DNA of 64,000 nucleotides from Marinitoga litoralis (GTDB lineage Bacteria; Thermotogota; Thermotogae; Petrotogales; Petrotogaceae). Numbering within the stretch: position 1 is the first letter of the stretch; each line of letters opens with the position of its first letter. The notes under the pieces were generated by a model. That model was not told the origin of the DNA and did not search any database. It saw only the letters and a list, made by a program, of their open reading frames with translations. Position numbers and translations under genes: made by a program. The DNA lies in contig NZ_JAFBDI010000004.1 of NCBI RefSeq assembly GCF_016908145.1, forward strand, positions 1 to 64,000, written 5' to 3'. Positions 54,484-63,825 of this stretch are shown piece by piece.

Positions 54484-55350
54484 ATGGAAAAAATAGGTAT
54501 TATAGTAGATTCTGGTACAGATTTACCAATAAATATGATAGAAAAAAATAATATAAAAGTTGTACCTTTGAGAATAATAATAGATGGAAAAGAATATGAG
54601 GAAGGTTCTATACCTGAGGATTTTTTAATTGAAAAACTTGAAAAAAGTAAAATATCAACATCGCTTCCTAAACCAGATTCTATCATAAGTGCGTACGAAG
54701 ATTTAATTAGTGAGGGTATAAAAAAAATAATAACGTTTAATATCTCTAGTAAATTGAGTGGAACATTTAATTTATTCAGATTAACAGCAAATACGATAAA
54801 AGAAAAATATCCCGATGTAATAATTGAAAATATTGATACAAAAAATATTTCAATAGGGGCGGGCTTTTTTCCATATTATACTTTAAAAATGATTGAAGAA
54901 GGAAAGAGTTTTGATGAAATAGTTAAATGGTGTAATGCGAATGTTAATAAATCAAAGGTATTTTTTGCAGTACCAACGTTAAAGTATTTATCAAAAGGCG
55001 GAAGAATAGGAAAGGTTTCTGCAAAGATTGGAGAGATGTTAAATATAAAACCTATAATATCAATTAATGATGATGGAATATATTATACAGTCTCTAAAGT
55101 AAAAGGTTTTAAAAGGGCTTTTGATAAAGTGTTTGAGGAATTTAATAAATTTGTAGGTAATAGGAAAAATATAGCAGCAGTATATATTAGTGGTTCATCA
55201 AAAGAAATTCAAAAAATTCAAAAAGATTTTGTTGAAAAGATTGAAAATTTAGAACATACTTTAGAAGTTGTAATGGGAAAAGTTTCTAGTACATTGTTAG
55301 TGCATTCGGGACCAGATTTATTTGGTATAGGTGTATTAGTTTTAGAATAA
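54484..55350 (+). CDS. DegV-family fatty-acid-binding protein (FakB-like)
   Basis: 289 aa. GIIVDSGTDLP, STSLPKPDSI, ISSKLSGTFN and the late VHSGPDLFGIGVL are diagnostic. DegV/FakB proteins hold a fatty acid for phosphorylation by FakA; no fakA adjacent. GGAGGATGAT sets the ATG at 54484, five codons after the frame's first ATG. It is followed 9 nt later by rarA. Confidence 0.93.
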   Translation: MEKIGIIVDSGTDLPINMIEKNNIKVVPLRIIIDGKEYEEGSIPEDFLIEKLEKSKISTSLPKPDSIISAYEDLISEGIKKIITFNISSKLSGTFNLFRLTANTIKEKYPDVIIENIDTKNISIGAGFFPYYTLKMIEEGKSFDEIVKWCNANVNKSKVFFAVPTLKYLSKGGRIGKVSAKIGEMLNIKPIISINDDGIYYTVSKVKGFKRAFDKVFEEFNKFVGNRKNIAAVYISGSSKEIQKIQKDFVEKIENLEHTLEVVMGKVSSTLLVHSGPDLFGIGVLVLE

Positions 55351-55359
55351 GGTGATATT

Positions 55360-56589
55360 TTGAATATTCCATTATACGAAATATTAAGACCAAAAAAAAT
55401 AGATGAAGTATTAGGAAACGATAAAATAAAAAAGGTTTTAAAAAATTGGATAAGTAAAGATAAAATCAGATCATTTGTAGTTTACGGACCGCCAGGTTCT
55501 GGAAAAACTACCATTATATCAGCATTTTTAAATGAATTAGATAATAAAAAATATGATATTCATAAGATATCTGGAGCATTAGAGGGAGCTAAAACTCTAA
55601 AAAATATTATTTCTCAATCAGAAACCCCTCTTTTTAAAAAACAAACAGTTTTATTTGTTGATGAAATTCATAGATTAAATAAAGCTGAACAAGACGTATT
55701 ATTATTGCATGTAGAAAAAGGAGATTTGATTTTAATAGGTTCAACTACAGAGAATCCATCATTTTCTATTAATCCGGCATTATTATCTAGAATATTAACT
55801 TTTGAAATAACACCTTTAAATGAAGAAGATATTGAGACTTTATTAGATAGAATAGCAAATAAATTTCCGGAAGTATCATTTTCAGAAGGTTTAAATATTC
55901 ATTTAAAATCTTATTTTGGCTACGATATTAGAAGGATAATTAACACAATTGAAGCTTTAATAGATATAGGAATAAAGAAAATAGATCCAGAAGCATTTAA
56001 AGAAATACTCTCATCTTTTGGGTATTCGAAAGAAGATAAATATGATGCAATATCAGCTTATATAAAAAGCGTTAGGGGTAGTGATCCTGACGCAGCAGTT
56101 TTTTATTTAGCTTATATGTTAGAAAATGGAGAAGATCCATTATATATCGCAAGAAGGTTGATGATATTAGCTTCAGAAGATGTGGGACTTGCAGATCCAA
56201 TGGGAATAAATATAGCTGTTTCGGCCTTTATTGCTACAAAAGAAATAGGATATCCAGAATGTTTATTTCCTTTAACAGAAGCGACAATTTATTTAGCATC
56301 TGCGCCAAAATCAAATTCTGCATTAAATGCATATATGAAAGCAAAAAAATATATTAATATGGATTTTGAAATTCCTATGAAATTAAGAAATCCAGTAACA
56401 AAATGGATGAAAAATAAAGGATATGGTAAAGGATACAAATATCCACATGATTACAAAGGATTTATAAAAGATTATTATTTGCCAGAAAACTTAAAAAAAG
56501 TTCAAATATATAATCCAACGGAAATTGGTTTTGAAGGAAAAATAAAACAAAGATTAAAAAAGTTATGGAACGACTTTAAAGACTATTAA
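55360..56589 (+). CDS. rarA: Replication-associated recombination protein A (RarA/MgsA)
   Basis: 409 aa clamp-loader-like AAA+ ATPase acting at stalled forks. Walker A GPPGSGKT (near 43), Walker B LFVDEIHR, sensor GSTTENPSF, arginine finger LLSRI; the C-terminal part (SAYIKSVRGSDPDAAVFYLAYML, SEDVGLADP) is specific to RarA and forms the tetramer. It begins with TTG after AAGGTGAT. It converges with and overlaps rqcP by 4 nt. Confidence 0.94.
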   Translation: MNIPLYEILRPKKIDEVLGNDKIKKVLKNWISKDKIRSFVVYGPPGSGKTTIISAFLNELDNKKYDIHKISGALEGAKTLKNIISQSETPLFKKQTVLFVDEIHRLNKAEQDVLLLHVEKGDLILIGSTTENPSFSINPALLSRILTFEITPLNEEDIETLLDRIANKFPEVSFSEGLNIHLKSYFGYDIRRIINTIEALIDIGIKKIDPEAFKEILSSFGYSKEDKYDAISAYIKSVRGSDPDAAVFYLAYMLENGEDPLYIARRLMILASEDVGLADPMGINIAVSAFIATKEIGYPECLFPLTEATIYLASAPKSNSALNAYMKAKKYINMDFEIPMKLRNPVTKWMKNKGYGKGYKYPHDYKGFIKDYYLPENLKKVQIYNPTEIGFEGKIKQRLKKLWNDFKDY

Positions 56590-56822
56590 ATCTTATTATC
56601 AATCTTTATTTCTTCTAAAATCTCAATTTTATAGTCATCTGTTACTTTAAAAATTATTTTTTTATTGTATAATGTAATGTTAAGAATATCGCCTGTTTTA
56701 ACTTCATATGATGGTTTTATAGGGTTGTCGTTTTTAGTTATTTTTCCTGATTTTGCTAATTCATTAGCAACTGTTCTCCTTTTAATTATTCCATTTACTT
56801 TTAAAAATTTATCTAGTCTCAT
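56586..56822 (-). CDS. rqcP: S4-domain ribosome quality-control protein RqcP
   Basis: 78 aa S4 RNA-binding protein. MRLDKFLKV, IKRRTVANELAKSGKI and the VKTGDIL turn match Bacillus RqcP (YabO), which keeps tRNA on stalled 50S subunits during C-terminal tailing. HslR-like heat-shock S4 proteins are the alternative but are longer. The frame is open to 56852; AGGAG lies before the ATG at 56822. Confidence 0.87.
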   Translation of the reverse strand: MRLDKFLKVNGIIKRRTVANELAKSGKITKNDNPIKPSYEVKTGDILNITLYNKKIIFKVTDDYKIEILEEIKIDNKI

Positions 56823-56881
56823 TATTAACAACTCCTGTGAAAAAAATTTCATTATGATTAAATTAAACTATATTTTAATAC

Positions 56882-56910
56882 TTGACATTGTAGGTTAAAA
56901 CAATTATAAT
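56882..56910 (+). promoter_or_regulatory. Consensus promoter of the oligopeptide-type ABC operon
   Basis: TTGACA (56882-56887) and TATAAT (56905-56910) with 17-nt spacing, both perfect. The leader is about 65 nt. Confidence 0.88.
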
Positions 56911-56984
56911 ATATTTAGCGCAAATAGTCAATATTAAATAAAAAAGTTAGCATAAAAAACTATTTCAATCATGAGGTGATAGAG

Positions 56985-58007
56985 TTGTCTGAGCCAGTTC
57001 TTATAGTAGAAAACTTAAAAACGTATTTCGATATAGCTGAAGGAACAGTAAAGGCAGTAAACGGAGTCTCTTTTACTTTGAATAAGAATGAATCCTTAGG
57101 TGTTGTTGGTGAAACAGGTTCTGGAAAAAGTGTTACAATGAAAACTATAATGGGATTAATAAGAAAACCTGGATATATTCCAGAAGGTAAAATTTTATTT
57201 TATACAGACGAATTTAGCAAAGATGGGAAAAAAGAGTATATTGACTTAACAAAATTACCATATAATCAATTTACTAGGATTAGAGGAAAACATGTTGCTA
57301 TGATTTTCCAAGATCCTATGACTTCTTTGAACCCAATGTATACTGTAGCAGACCAAATGATAGAAACTATCATGTATCACCAAAATGTTACTGAAGAAGA
57401 AGCAAGAAAAAGAGCTATAGAATTATTGAAAAAAGTTGGAATTCCAAATGCTGAAGAAAGAATTGATGACTATCCTTTCCAATTTTCAGGAGGACAAAGG
57501 CAAAGAATTGTTATTGCTATAGGATTGTCATGTAATCCAGAATTATTAATAGCAGATGAGCCAACAACAGCTCTTGATGTTACTATTCAAGCACAAATAT
57601 TGGAATTAATGAAAGATTTACAAAATGAATTTAATACAGCTATGATATACATTACTCATGATTTATCCGTTGTAGCTGAAATAGCAGATAAGGTAATGGT
57701 TATGTATGGTGGAATGCAAATGGAATTGGCTGACGTAAATACAATATTTGAAAAACCAACACATCCATATACACATATGTTATTAAATTGTATTCCAAGA
57801 CATGATGCTAAAAAAGAAGATTTGGAACCAATACCGGGACAACCACCTATTATGTTAGATCCTCCAGAATTATGCCCATTTTTACCAAGATGCCCTAAGG
57901 CAACAGATAGATGCAGAAAAGAATTAGCGCCATTTAAAGAAATTGAACCAGGACACTTTGTAAGATGTTGGAACCCAATGGGCGTAGAAATGGAGGGAGA
58001 TAAATAA
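56985..58007 (+). CDS. Oligopeptide/oligosaccharide ABC transporter ATPase (OppD type)
   Basis: 340 aa. Walker A GETGSGKS, Q-loop IFQDPMTSLNP, signature FSGGQRQRI, Walker B LLIADEPTTALD, H-loop ITHDL. The C-terminal CPFLPRCPKATDRC cysteine motif is the Opp/Dpp extension. It starts at TTG 56985 with GAGGTGAT upstream. First gene of a D-F-A-B-C operon. Thermotogota use such systems for sugars as well as peptides, so the substrate is left open. Confidence 0.93.
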   Translation: MSEPVLIVENLKTYFDIAEGTVKAVNGVSFTLNKNESLGVVGETGSGKSVTMKTIMGLIRKPGYIPEGKILFYTDEFSKDGKKEYIDLTKLPYNQFTRIRGKHVAMIFQDPMTSLNPMYTVADQMIETIMYHQNVTEEEARKRAIELLKKVGIPNAEERIDDYPFQFSGGQRQRIVIAIGLSCNPELLIADEPTTALDVTIQAQILELMKDLQNEFNTAMIYITHDLSVVAEIADKVMVMYGGMQMELADVNTIFEKPTHPYTHMLLNCIPRHDAKKEDLEPIPGQPPIMLDPPELCPFLPRCPKATDRCRKELAPFKEIEPGHFVRCWNPMGVEMEGDK

Positions 58008-59170
58008 TGCTTTTAAGAGTTAATAATTTAAAAAAATATTTTCCTATAAAACATGGATTTATTATTGAAAAAACAGTAGGATATGTTAAAGCGGTTGATG
58101 ATGTTAGCTTCGAATTAGACAAAGGTGAAACATATGGACTTGTTGGTGAATCTGGTTGTGGTAAAACAACAATAGGTAAAACAATATTAAGATTATATAA
58201 CCAAACTGATGGCGAAATTTTTATAGATGATAAAGATACTAGTTATTTTTTCTTAAAAAGATCAGAAGCGAAAGAATATTTAAAAAATCATTATATTGAT
58301 GTTTTAAATGAAGGAATTAAGAAAAAATCAGAATCAGAATTTTTAAGAGAATTACCAGATTATAAAAAGCCATACTTTGAGTTTTTAATAAAGAATGGAG
58401 AAAATAAATTTATTGATTACATGCTTTCTGATTTAAAAGAAAAAAGAATGCATTTTAGAAGAAAGGTCCAAATAGTTTTCCAAGATCCAACATCATCATT
58501 AAACCCTAGAATGACTGTTGGTGCAATATTATCAGAACCATTATTATTCCACGGAATTGCAAAAAACAAAAACGAAGCATTTGATATAGTTAAAGAAATT
58601 CTTGTTAATGTTGGATTGAAAAAATATCACGTTGATAGATATCCGCATCAATTCTCTGGAGGACAAAGACAAAGAATTGCGGTAGCAAGAGCAGCAATAT
58701 TAAAACCTGATTTAATAATTTTAGATGAACCAACATCAGCTTTAGATGTTTCTGTTCAAGCACAAATCATTAAATTATTAAAGGATTTACAATCAGAATT
58801 AAATGCTGGATATTTATTTATATCTCACGATCTTGGTGTTGTTAGATTTATTTCTAATTATGTTGGTATAATGTATTTAGGTAGAATGGTTGAATATGGG
58901 GATTCTGATGAAATATTTGATAATTATAAGCATCCATATACAGAAGCATTATTAAATGCAGCACCAGTCCCAGATCCAAAAAAGAGAAGAGATAGAAAAC
59001 AATTTATTATTAAAGGTCAAGTACCATCACCAATTAATAGACCAAATGGATGTTTCTTTTCACCAAGATGTAAATATGCATTTGAACCATGTTCTAAAAA
59101 ATATCCACAATATTATGAAATAGAGAAAAATCATTTTGTAGGATGTTATAAATATGAGACAAAATCTTAA
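58007..59170 (+). CDS. Oligopeptide/oligosaccharide ABC transporter ATPase (OppF type) with insertion
   Basis: 387 aa. Walker A GESGCGKTT at 47-55; Q-loop VFQDPTSSLNPRM, signature FSGGQRQRI, Walker B LIILDEPTSALD. About 70 extra residues at 78-148, helical and charged, separate Walker A from the Q-loop; OppF proteins are usually near 320 aa. The C-terminal CFFSPRCKYAFEPC motif is kept. TAATG overlap with the OppD stop. Confidence 0.92.
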   Translation: MLLRVNNLKKYFPIKHGFIIEKTVGYVKAVDDVSFELDKGETYGLVGESGCGKTTIGKTILRLYNQTDGEIFIDDKDTSYFFLKRSEAKEYLKNHYIDVLNEGIKKKSESEFLRELPDYKKPYFEFLIKNGENKFIDYMLSDLKEKRMHFRRKVQIVFQDPTSSLNPRMTVGAILSEPLLFHGIAKNKNEAFDIVKEILVNVGLKKYHVDRYPHQFSGGQRQRIAVARAAILKPDLIILDEPTSALDVSVQAQIIKLLKDLQSELNAGYLFISHDLGVVRFISNYVGIMYLGRMVEYGDSDEIFDNYKHPYTEALLNAAPVPDPKKRRDRKQFIIKGQVPSPINRPNGCFFSPRCKYAFEPCSKKYPQYYEIEKNHFVGCYKYETKS

Positions 59171-59189
59171 TTTCAAGGGAGGGATTAGC

Positions 59190-60932
59190 ATGAAGAAGTT
59201 TTTAGTCTTATTATTAGTTTTTGTTTCAGCATTAGCAGTATTTGCTGAAGAAGTAGATTGGGCTATTGAAGACGTTGCTGGTAAACCAGGGGGTACATTG
59301 TTTTTAGACACAACATCAGGTCCTAAAACAATGAATCCAGCATGGGCACAAGAAACATCATCTACAGAGATTATCAGATGGGTATTAGACACATTAGTAC
59401 ATTCATCAAACAAAGGATTAGCAGAATTACCAGGTTTAGCAAAGGAATTTTCTGCTGAAGTTAGAGAAGATGGAAAAACAGTTTATACTTATGTATTAAG
59501 AAAAGGGTTAAAATGGTCAGATGGTATGCCATTAACTATTGATGATGTTATTTGGTCATTTGAAAAAATATGGTTTGATGCAAATATGACAGCAAACGGA
59601 AATGGTGCATATTTGGATTCAAATAACGAATTACCAACAATAGTTAAAGTAGACGATTACACAGTACAATTCGTATATAATACAAAATTCAGAAGAGGTC
59701 ATGAATCAATTGGATGGACAGAAATATTACCTAAACATGTATTAGAACCATATTATGAAGAAGGTAGATTCCAAGAAGCATGGTCATTAGCTGAATTAGA
59801 TAAAGTAGTTGCTTCAGGTCCATTTGTATTAAAAGAATACAAAGAAGGAGTTAGAGTTGTATTAGAAAAGAATCCATATTACTACAGAAAAGATAAAAAT
59901 GGTGTTCAATTACCATACTTAGATCAAATCATTTATATTATAGTTAAAGATTTAAACACAGGAAGATTAAAGTTCGAAGCTGGAGAAACAGATATTTATG
60001 CTCCAACAGCTGAAGAATTCCCAGAAATTAGAGCAATGGCAGAAGAAAAAGGTTGGGTAGTAAGACAAGGTGGTCCAAACTTAGGTTCAAACTTTGTTAC
60101 ATTCAACTTTAATGCAAAAGATCCTGTAAAGAGAAAATGGTTCAGAAATGAACACTTCAGAAGAGCAGTTGCATATGCAATAGATAAACAAACATTAATT
60201 GACGTATTATATAATGGTTTAGGAGCTCCATTATATGGTCCTGTATCTCCATCATCAGGATACTATAATCCAGAAGTTGAAAACTTAGGTTTCAGATATT
60301 CATTAGCAAGAGCTAAAAAAGAATTAAGAGATGGTGGATTTGTATTAAAAGGCGGAAAATTATATGATGCAGATGGAAATCAAGTAAAATTTGAATTAAC
60401 TACAAACGCTGGTAATAATGTTAGGGAAGAAATAGGAAACATATTAAAAGAAAACTTATCAAAATTAGGAATTGAAGTTAACTTTGCACCAATGCAATTT
60501 AATGCATTAGTTGGAAAATTAGTTTCAACAGGTGACTGGGAAGCTATAATTATAGGTTTAACAGGTTCAGTTGATCCAGCATCAGGATGGAATGTATGGA
60601 GATTAGATGGTGGATTACACTTCTGGAATTATTCACCTGAAATTAAACCAGATATGTTTACAGAAGAAATGAAAGCAGATTATTGGGTACCAGATTTTGA
60701 AAAGAGAATTGACGAAATTATGAGATTACAAGTTTCTGCAGTTGATAAAGATGAATTAAGAAAATTATTAGATGAATTCCAAATGTTAGTTGCAGAAAAC
60801 CAAATAGTAGTATACACAGTAGCTCAAAACTATTTAGTAGCTTATAAAAATATAGTTCATGTTTATAACCCAGAACCAAACCCAGCAGCAGGAGTACTTT
60901 GGTCAGGTTGGAATATCTGGAAGGATCAATAA
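59190..60932 (+). CDS. Family 5 extracellular solute-binding protein (OppA type)
   Basis: 580 aa periplasmic binding protein. A signal peptide ends VFAEEV; no lipobox. LRKGLKWSDGMPLTIDDVIWS and FRRAVAYAIDKQTLI are classical for the family. The frame is open to 59154, but AAGGGAGGG fits ATG 59190. Codon use is strongly biased to a few codons, consistent with high expression. A hairpin separates it from the permeases. Confidence 0.93.
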   Translation: MKKFLVLLLVFVSALAVFAEEVDWAIEDVAGKPGGTLFLDTTSGPKTMNPAWAQETSSTEIIRWVLDTLVHSSNKGLAELPGLAKEFSAEVREDGKTVYTYVLRKGLKWSDGMPLTIDDVIWSFEKIWFDANMTANGNGAYLDSNNELPTIVKVDDYTVQFVYNTKFRRGHESIGWTEILPKHVLEPYYEEGRFQEAWSLAELDKVVASGPFVLKEYKEGVRVVLEKNPYYYRKDKNGVQLPYLDQIIYIIVKDLNTGRLKFEAGETDIYAPTAEEFPEIRAMAEEKGWVVRQGGPNLGSNFVTFNFNAKDPVKRKWFRNEHFRRAVAYAIDKQTLIDVLYNGLGAPLYGPVSPSSGYYNPEVENLGFRYSLARAKKELRDGGFVLKGGKLYDADGNQVKFELTTNAGNNVREEIGNILKENLSKLGIEVNFAPMQFNALVGKLVSTGDWEAIIIGLTGSVDPASGWNVWRLDGGLHFWNYSPEIKPDMFTEEMKADYWVPDFEKRIDEIMRLQVSAVDKDELRKLLDEFQMLVAENQIVVYTVAQNYLVAYKNIVHVYNPEPNPAAGVLWSGWNIWKDQ

Positions 60933-60945
60933 TAATTATTTTTTT

Positions 60946-60980
60946 GGGAGTGGGGGGAATGTGGAGTTTTCTCCACTCCC
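60946..60980 (+). terminator. Intercistronic hairpin after the binding-protein gene
   Basis: GGGAGTGG (60946-60953) pairs with CCACTCCC (60973-60980), with inner GGAG/CTCC. Only three Ts follow, so it is probably a partial terminator or 3' stabiliser raising the binding-protein level above the permeases. Confidence 0.65.
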
Positions 60981-61009
60981 TTTCAAATTAATTTGAGGAG
61001 GTATTATGG

Positions 61010-61987
61010 ATGTTAAAATATATCCTTAGAAGGATTATTTTGTCTATTCCAGTTTTGCTAGGAGTTTCTATAGTATCATTCATGATTATATCCTTAGCTC
61101 CTGGAGATTTTTTGGATTCATATAGGCTAAATCCAGCAGTTAATGCTGAACAAGTAAAGTTATTAGAAAAAAACTTTGGTCTTGATAAATCACCAGTTGT
61201 TCAGTATTTATTATGGTTAAGAAATATGCTCCGTGGTGAATGGGGACAATCATTCACATATCAAATTCCTGTATGGGATTTAATTTGGAGAAGAGTTGGA
61301 GCTACATTATTACTAAGTATTACTACATTCATTTTTACCTGGGGGATAGGTATCCCGCTGGGTATATATGCTGCATTGCATCAATATAGTTTAGGTGATC
61401 AAATAGCTGCTGTTGTAGGGTTTATCGGATTATCTATTCCAAATTTCTTCTTTGCATTATTATTCTTATTTTTTGCGGCTAAAACTGGCGGTAAAATATT
61501 CCCAGTTGGTGGATATATATCATTAGATTATGACTCATTCCCAGCATGGAAAAAGTTTTTAGATATCGTATGGCATGTACTTGGTCCAATGATTACATTA
61601 GGTACATCAGGACTTGCAGGTACAATGAGAATTATGAGAGGTCAATTACTAGATGAATTAAAACAAGATTATGTTGAATTTGCAAGGGCTAAAGGTATGC
61701 CAGAAAATGTTGTAATTTACAAACATGCTTTAAGAAATGCAATAAACCCAATTATTACAGCTTTAGGATTCTCTATTTCTGGTCTTTTAGGTGGTGCTGT
61801 TTTAACAGAAAACGTATTTGGTTGGCCAGGTATGGGACAATTAATAATTGAAGCATTATTACAACAAGATATTTTCGTTATAATGGCTGATATTATGTTA
61901 GTTTCTGTATTATTGGTTGTAGGTAATTTAATTGCAGATATATTATTAGCAGCAGTTGATCCAAGAGTTCGATTAAGATTAGGATAA
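61010..61987 (+). CDS. ABC transporter permease (OppB type)
   Basis: 325 aa, six helices. The opening MLKYILRRIILSIPVLLGVS and the loop EFARAKGMPENVVIYKHALRNA (EAA region) are typical of OppB/DppB. GGAGG lies eight nt before the ATG. It is followed 13 nt later by the OppC-type gene. Confidence 0.94.
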   Translation: MLKYILRRIILSIPVLLGVSIVSFMIISLAPGDFLDSYRLNPAVNAEQVKLLEKNFGLDKSPVVQYLLWLRNMLRGEWGQSFTYQIPVWDLIWRRVGATLLLSITTFIFTWGIGIPLGIYAALHQYSLGDQIAAVVGFIGLSIPNFFFALLFLFFAAKTGGKIFPVGGYISLDYDSFPAWKKFLDIVWHVLGPMITLGTSGLAGTMRIMRGQLLDELKQDYVEFARAKGMPENVVIYKHALRNAINPIITALGFSISGLLGGAVLTENVFGWPGMGQLIIEALLQQDIFVIMADIMLVSVLLVVGNLIADILLAAVDPRVRLRLG

Positions 61988-62000
61988 TGGAGGGAAAATA

Positions 62001-63662
62001 ATGGCTGAAGAAATAAAGAAAGAAGAACAACAACAAGATGTTTTTGAGAAACAGTTTTTATCAACCCCTCAATTAGTGTGGAGAGCAGTAAAAAGACATA
62101 AATTTGGCCTTGTAGCTATGTGGATATTGTTAATATTGTATATTTTTGCATTATTTGCTGATTTTCTTTCACCTATGGATTATAGGGTTCAACATATACA
62201 ATATAAATTTGCTCCACCTATGAAAGTTTTTTGGAAGGACGAGACAGGTAACTTTGCAGGACCTCATGTATATTTATACAAAAGGGTAAAAGATCCTGTA
62301 ACTTTCCAAAGTACTTTTAAAGAAGCAACATATTTTGATAATTTTAAGGTATACGATGATTTTTCAGAGGTTGAAACTGTATTAAGAATAGGGGAATATA
62401 ATCCTGATTATGAATCAACTGTTACTAATTATCAATTTGTATTGAATTATAAGACAGTTGCAGTGGATAATAATGGAAAAGAATATAATATTTTAACAGA
62501 AACTAAAACAGAACCATTAGTAACATTTGAAGAGTTAGGAATAAAAGGTAAAGCTTTAAATAAAAATGAAGACGGATTTTTATCTGTTGATCAAATTCCA
62601 TTATTAAATGGTGATGATGTTTTGCTATCTGTAGAAGATAGAGGTATAGCTTCTACATTCTATTTCGAAGAAAATTATAAGACAAAATCAAAATTACAAA
62701 GATATAATTTAAAACCAGAAGATATAAAAGAATTTAGAAAATATGTTACTTTAGATGTTATCGAAGTTGAAACTGAAGATGACTTTTATGAATTTTTTCC
62801 AGAAAATCTTTTAGGAGTTAATTTAAAGAAATTCAATATAAAATTCTTTACAAAAGGTTGGGAATATAAATGGTTAGGGTTTATACCTGGTAATATTCAC
62901 TTATTTGGTGTTGAAAAGAGTAAATTACCATATTTTGCTGAAGATTATGCTACTAAAGATGGTATTATCTACTTATGGGGTGCAGATAAATTTGGTAGAG
63001 ATATGATTAGTAGATTATTATTTGGTAGTAGAGTATCATTAACAATAGGGTTATTAGGTATAGCAATTACATTTACAATAGGGTTAATGTTAGGTGGTGT
63101 AGCTGGATACTTTGGTGGATGGATAGATGAAATATTAATGAGATTAACAGAAATATTAATGTCTATTCCTAGTTTCTATTTATTGGTATCTTTAAGTGCT
63201 ATATTACCTTCAGAATTATCACCATCAGTAAAATATATTTTAATTATAGTTATATTATCATTCATCGGATGGCCAGGGATGACAAGGGTTATTAGAGGTA
63301 TGACATTAGGTTTAAAAGAAACAGAATTTATTCAAGCAGCTGTAGCATTAGGTTATCCTTCAAGAAGAATAATATGGAAACATTTATTACCAAATACAGC
63401 AACATATGTTATAGTTTCAGCAACATTATCTATACCAGGTTATATTCTTGGTGAAGCTGGATTGAGTTTCTTAGGATTAGGTATCAGAGAACCTTCAGCT
63501 AGTTGGGGATTAATGTTATCGCAAGCTCAAAATATTACTGCTTTAACAAATTATCCATGGTTATTATTACCAGGTTTATTTATATTTATAACTGTTTTAG
63601 CATTTAATTTATTTGGTGATGCTATTAGAGATGCGTTAGATCCAAGAGCATTAGGACATTAA
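62001..63662 (+). CDS. ABC transporter permease (OppC type) with a large extracytoplasmic insertion
   Basis: 553 aa, against about 300 for normal OppC. The first helix (about 35-58) and the last five helices (from about 345, RLLFGSRVSLTIGLLG) match OppC; EAA loop ALGYPSRRIIWKHLLPN. Between them about 240-280 residues, hydrophilic with many beta-like stretches, lie on the outer side of the membrane. They could form a docking or substrate-handling domain. Last gene of the operon, with a strong terminator. Confidence 0.92.
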   Translation: MAEEIKKEEQQQDVFEKQFLSTPQLVWRAVKRHKFGLVAMWILLILYIFALFADFLSPMDYRVQHIQYKFAPPMKVFWKDETGNFAGPHVYLYKRVKDPVTFQSTFKEATYFDNFKVYDDFSEVETVLRIGEYNPDYESTVTNYQFVLNYKTVAVDNNGKEYNILTETKTEPLVTFEELGIKGKALNKNEDGFLSVDQIPLLNGDDVLLSVEDRGIASTFYFEENYKTKSKLQRYNLKPEDIKEFRKYVTLDVIEVETEDDFYEFFPENLLGVNLKKFNIKFFTKGWEYKWLGFIPGNIHLFGVEKSKLPYFAEDYATKDGIIYLWGADKFGRDMISRLLFGSRVSLTIGLLGIAITFTIGLMLGGVAGYFGGWIDEILMRLTEILMSIPSFYLLVSLSAILPSELSPSVKYILIIVILSFIGWPGMTRVIRGMTLGLKETEFIQAAVALGYPSRRIIWKHLLPNTATYVIVSATLSIPGYILGEAGLSFLGLGIREPSASWGLMLSQAQNITALTNYPWLLLPGLFIFITVLAFNLFGDAIRDALDPRALGH

Positions 63663-63669
63663 TAGATAT

Positions 63670-63700
63670 AAGCTACTGCGTTTGCAGTAGCTTATTTTTT
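63670..63700 (+). terminator. Terminator of the oligopeptide-type ABC operon
   Basis: AAGCTACTGC and GCAGTAGCTT around GTTT, followed by a T-run. A second hairpin without T-tract follows at 63706-63725 (CTAACGAAG/CTTCGTTAG). Confidence 0.92.
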
Positions 63701-63764
63701 TAGAACTAACGAAGAACTTCGTTAGTCAAAATATATAAGAACATTATGATAATATTAAGGAAAT

Positions 63765-63793
63765 TTGACTTTTTTGAAAAAAAGTGCTATTAT
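63765..63793 (+). promoter_or_regulatory. Promoter of hpf
   Basis: TTGACT (63765-63770) and TATTAT (63788-63793), spacing 17, about 30 nt before the ATG. Confidence 0.7.
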
Positions 63794-63825
63794 TATAGTA
63801 GGGAACGTCTAAAGGGGGTGTTTTT

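Noticed and set aside
63706-63725. Second hairpin after the ABC operon as an independent terminator
   Set aside because: It has no T-tract and follows a strong terminator. It may be a backup or a binding site for hpf control, but nothing supports either.
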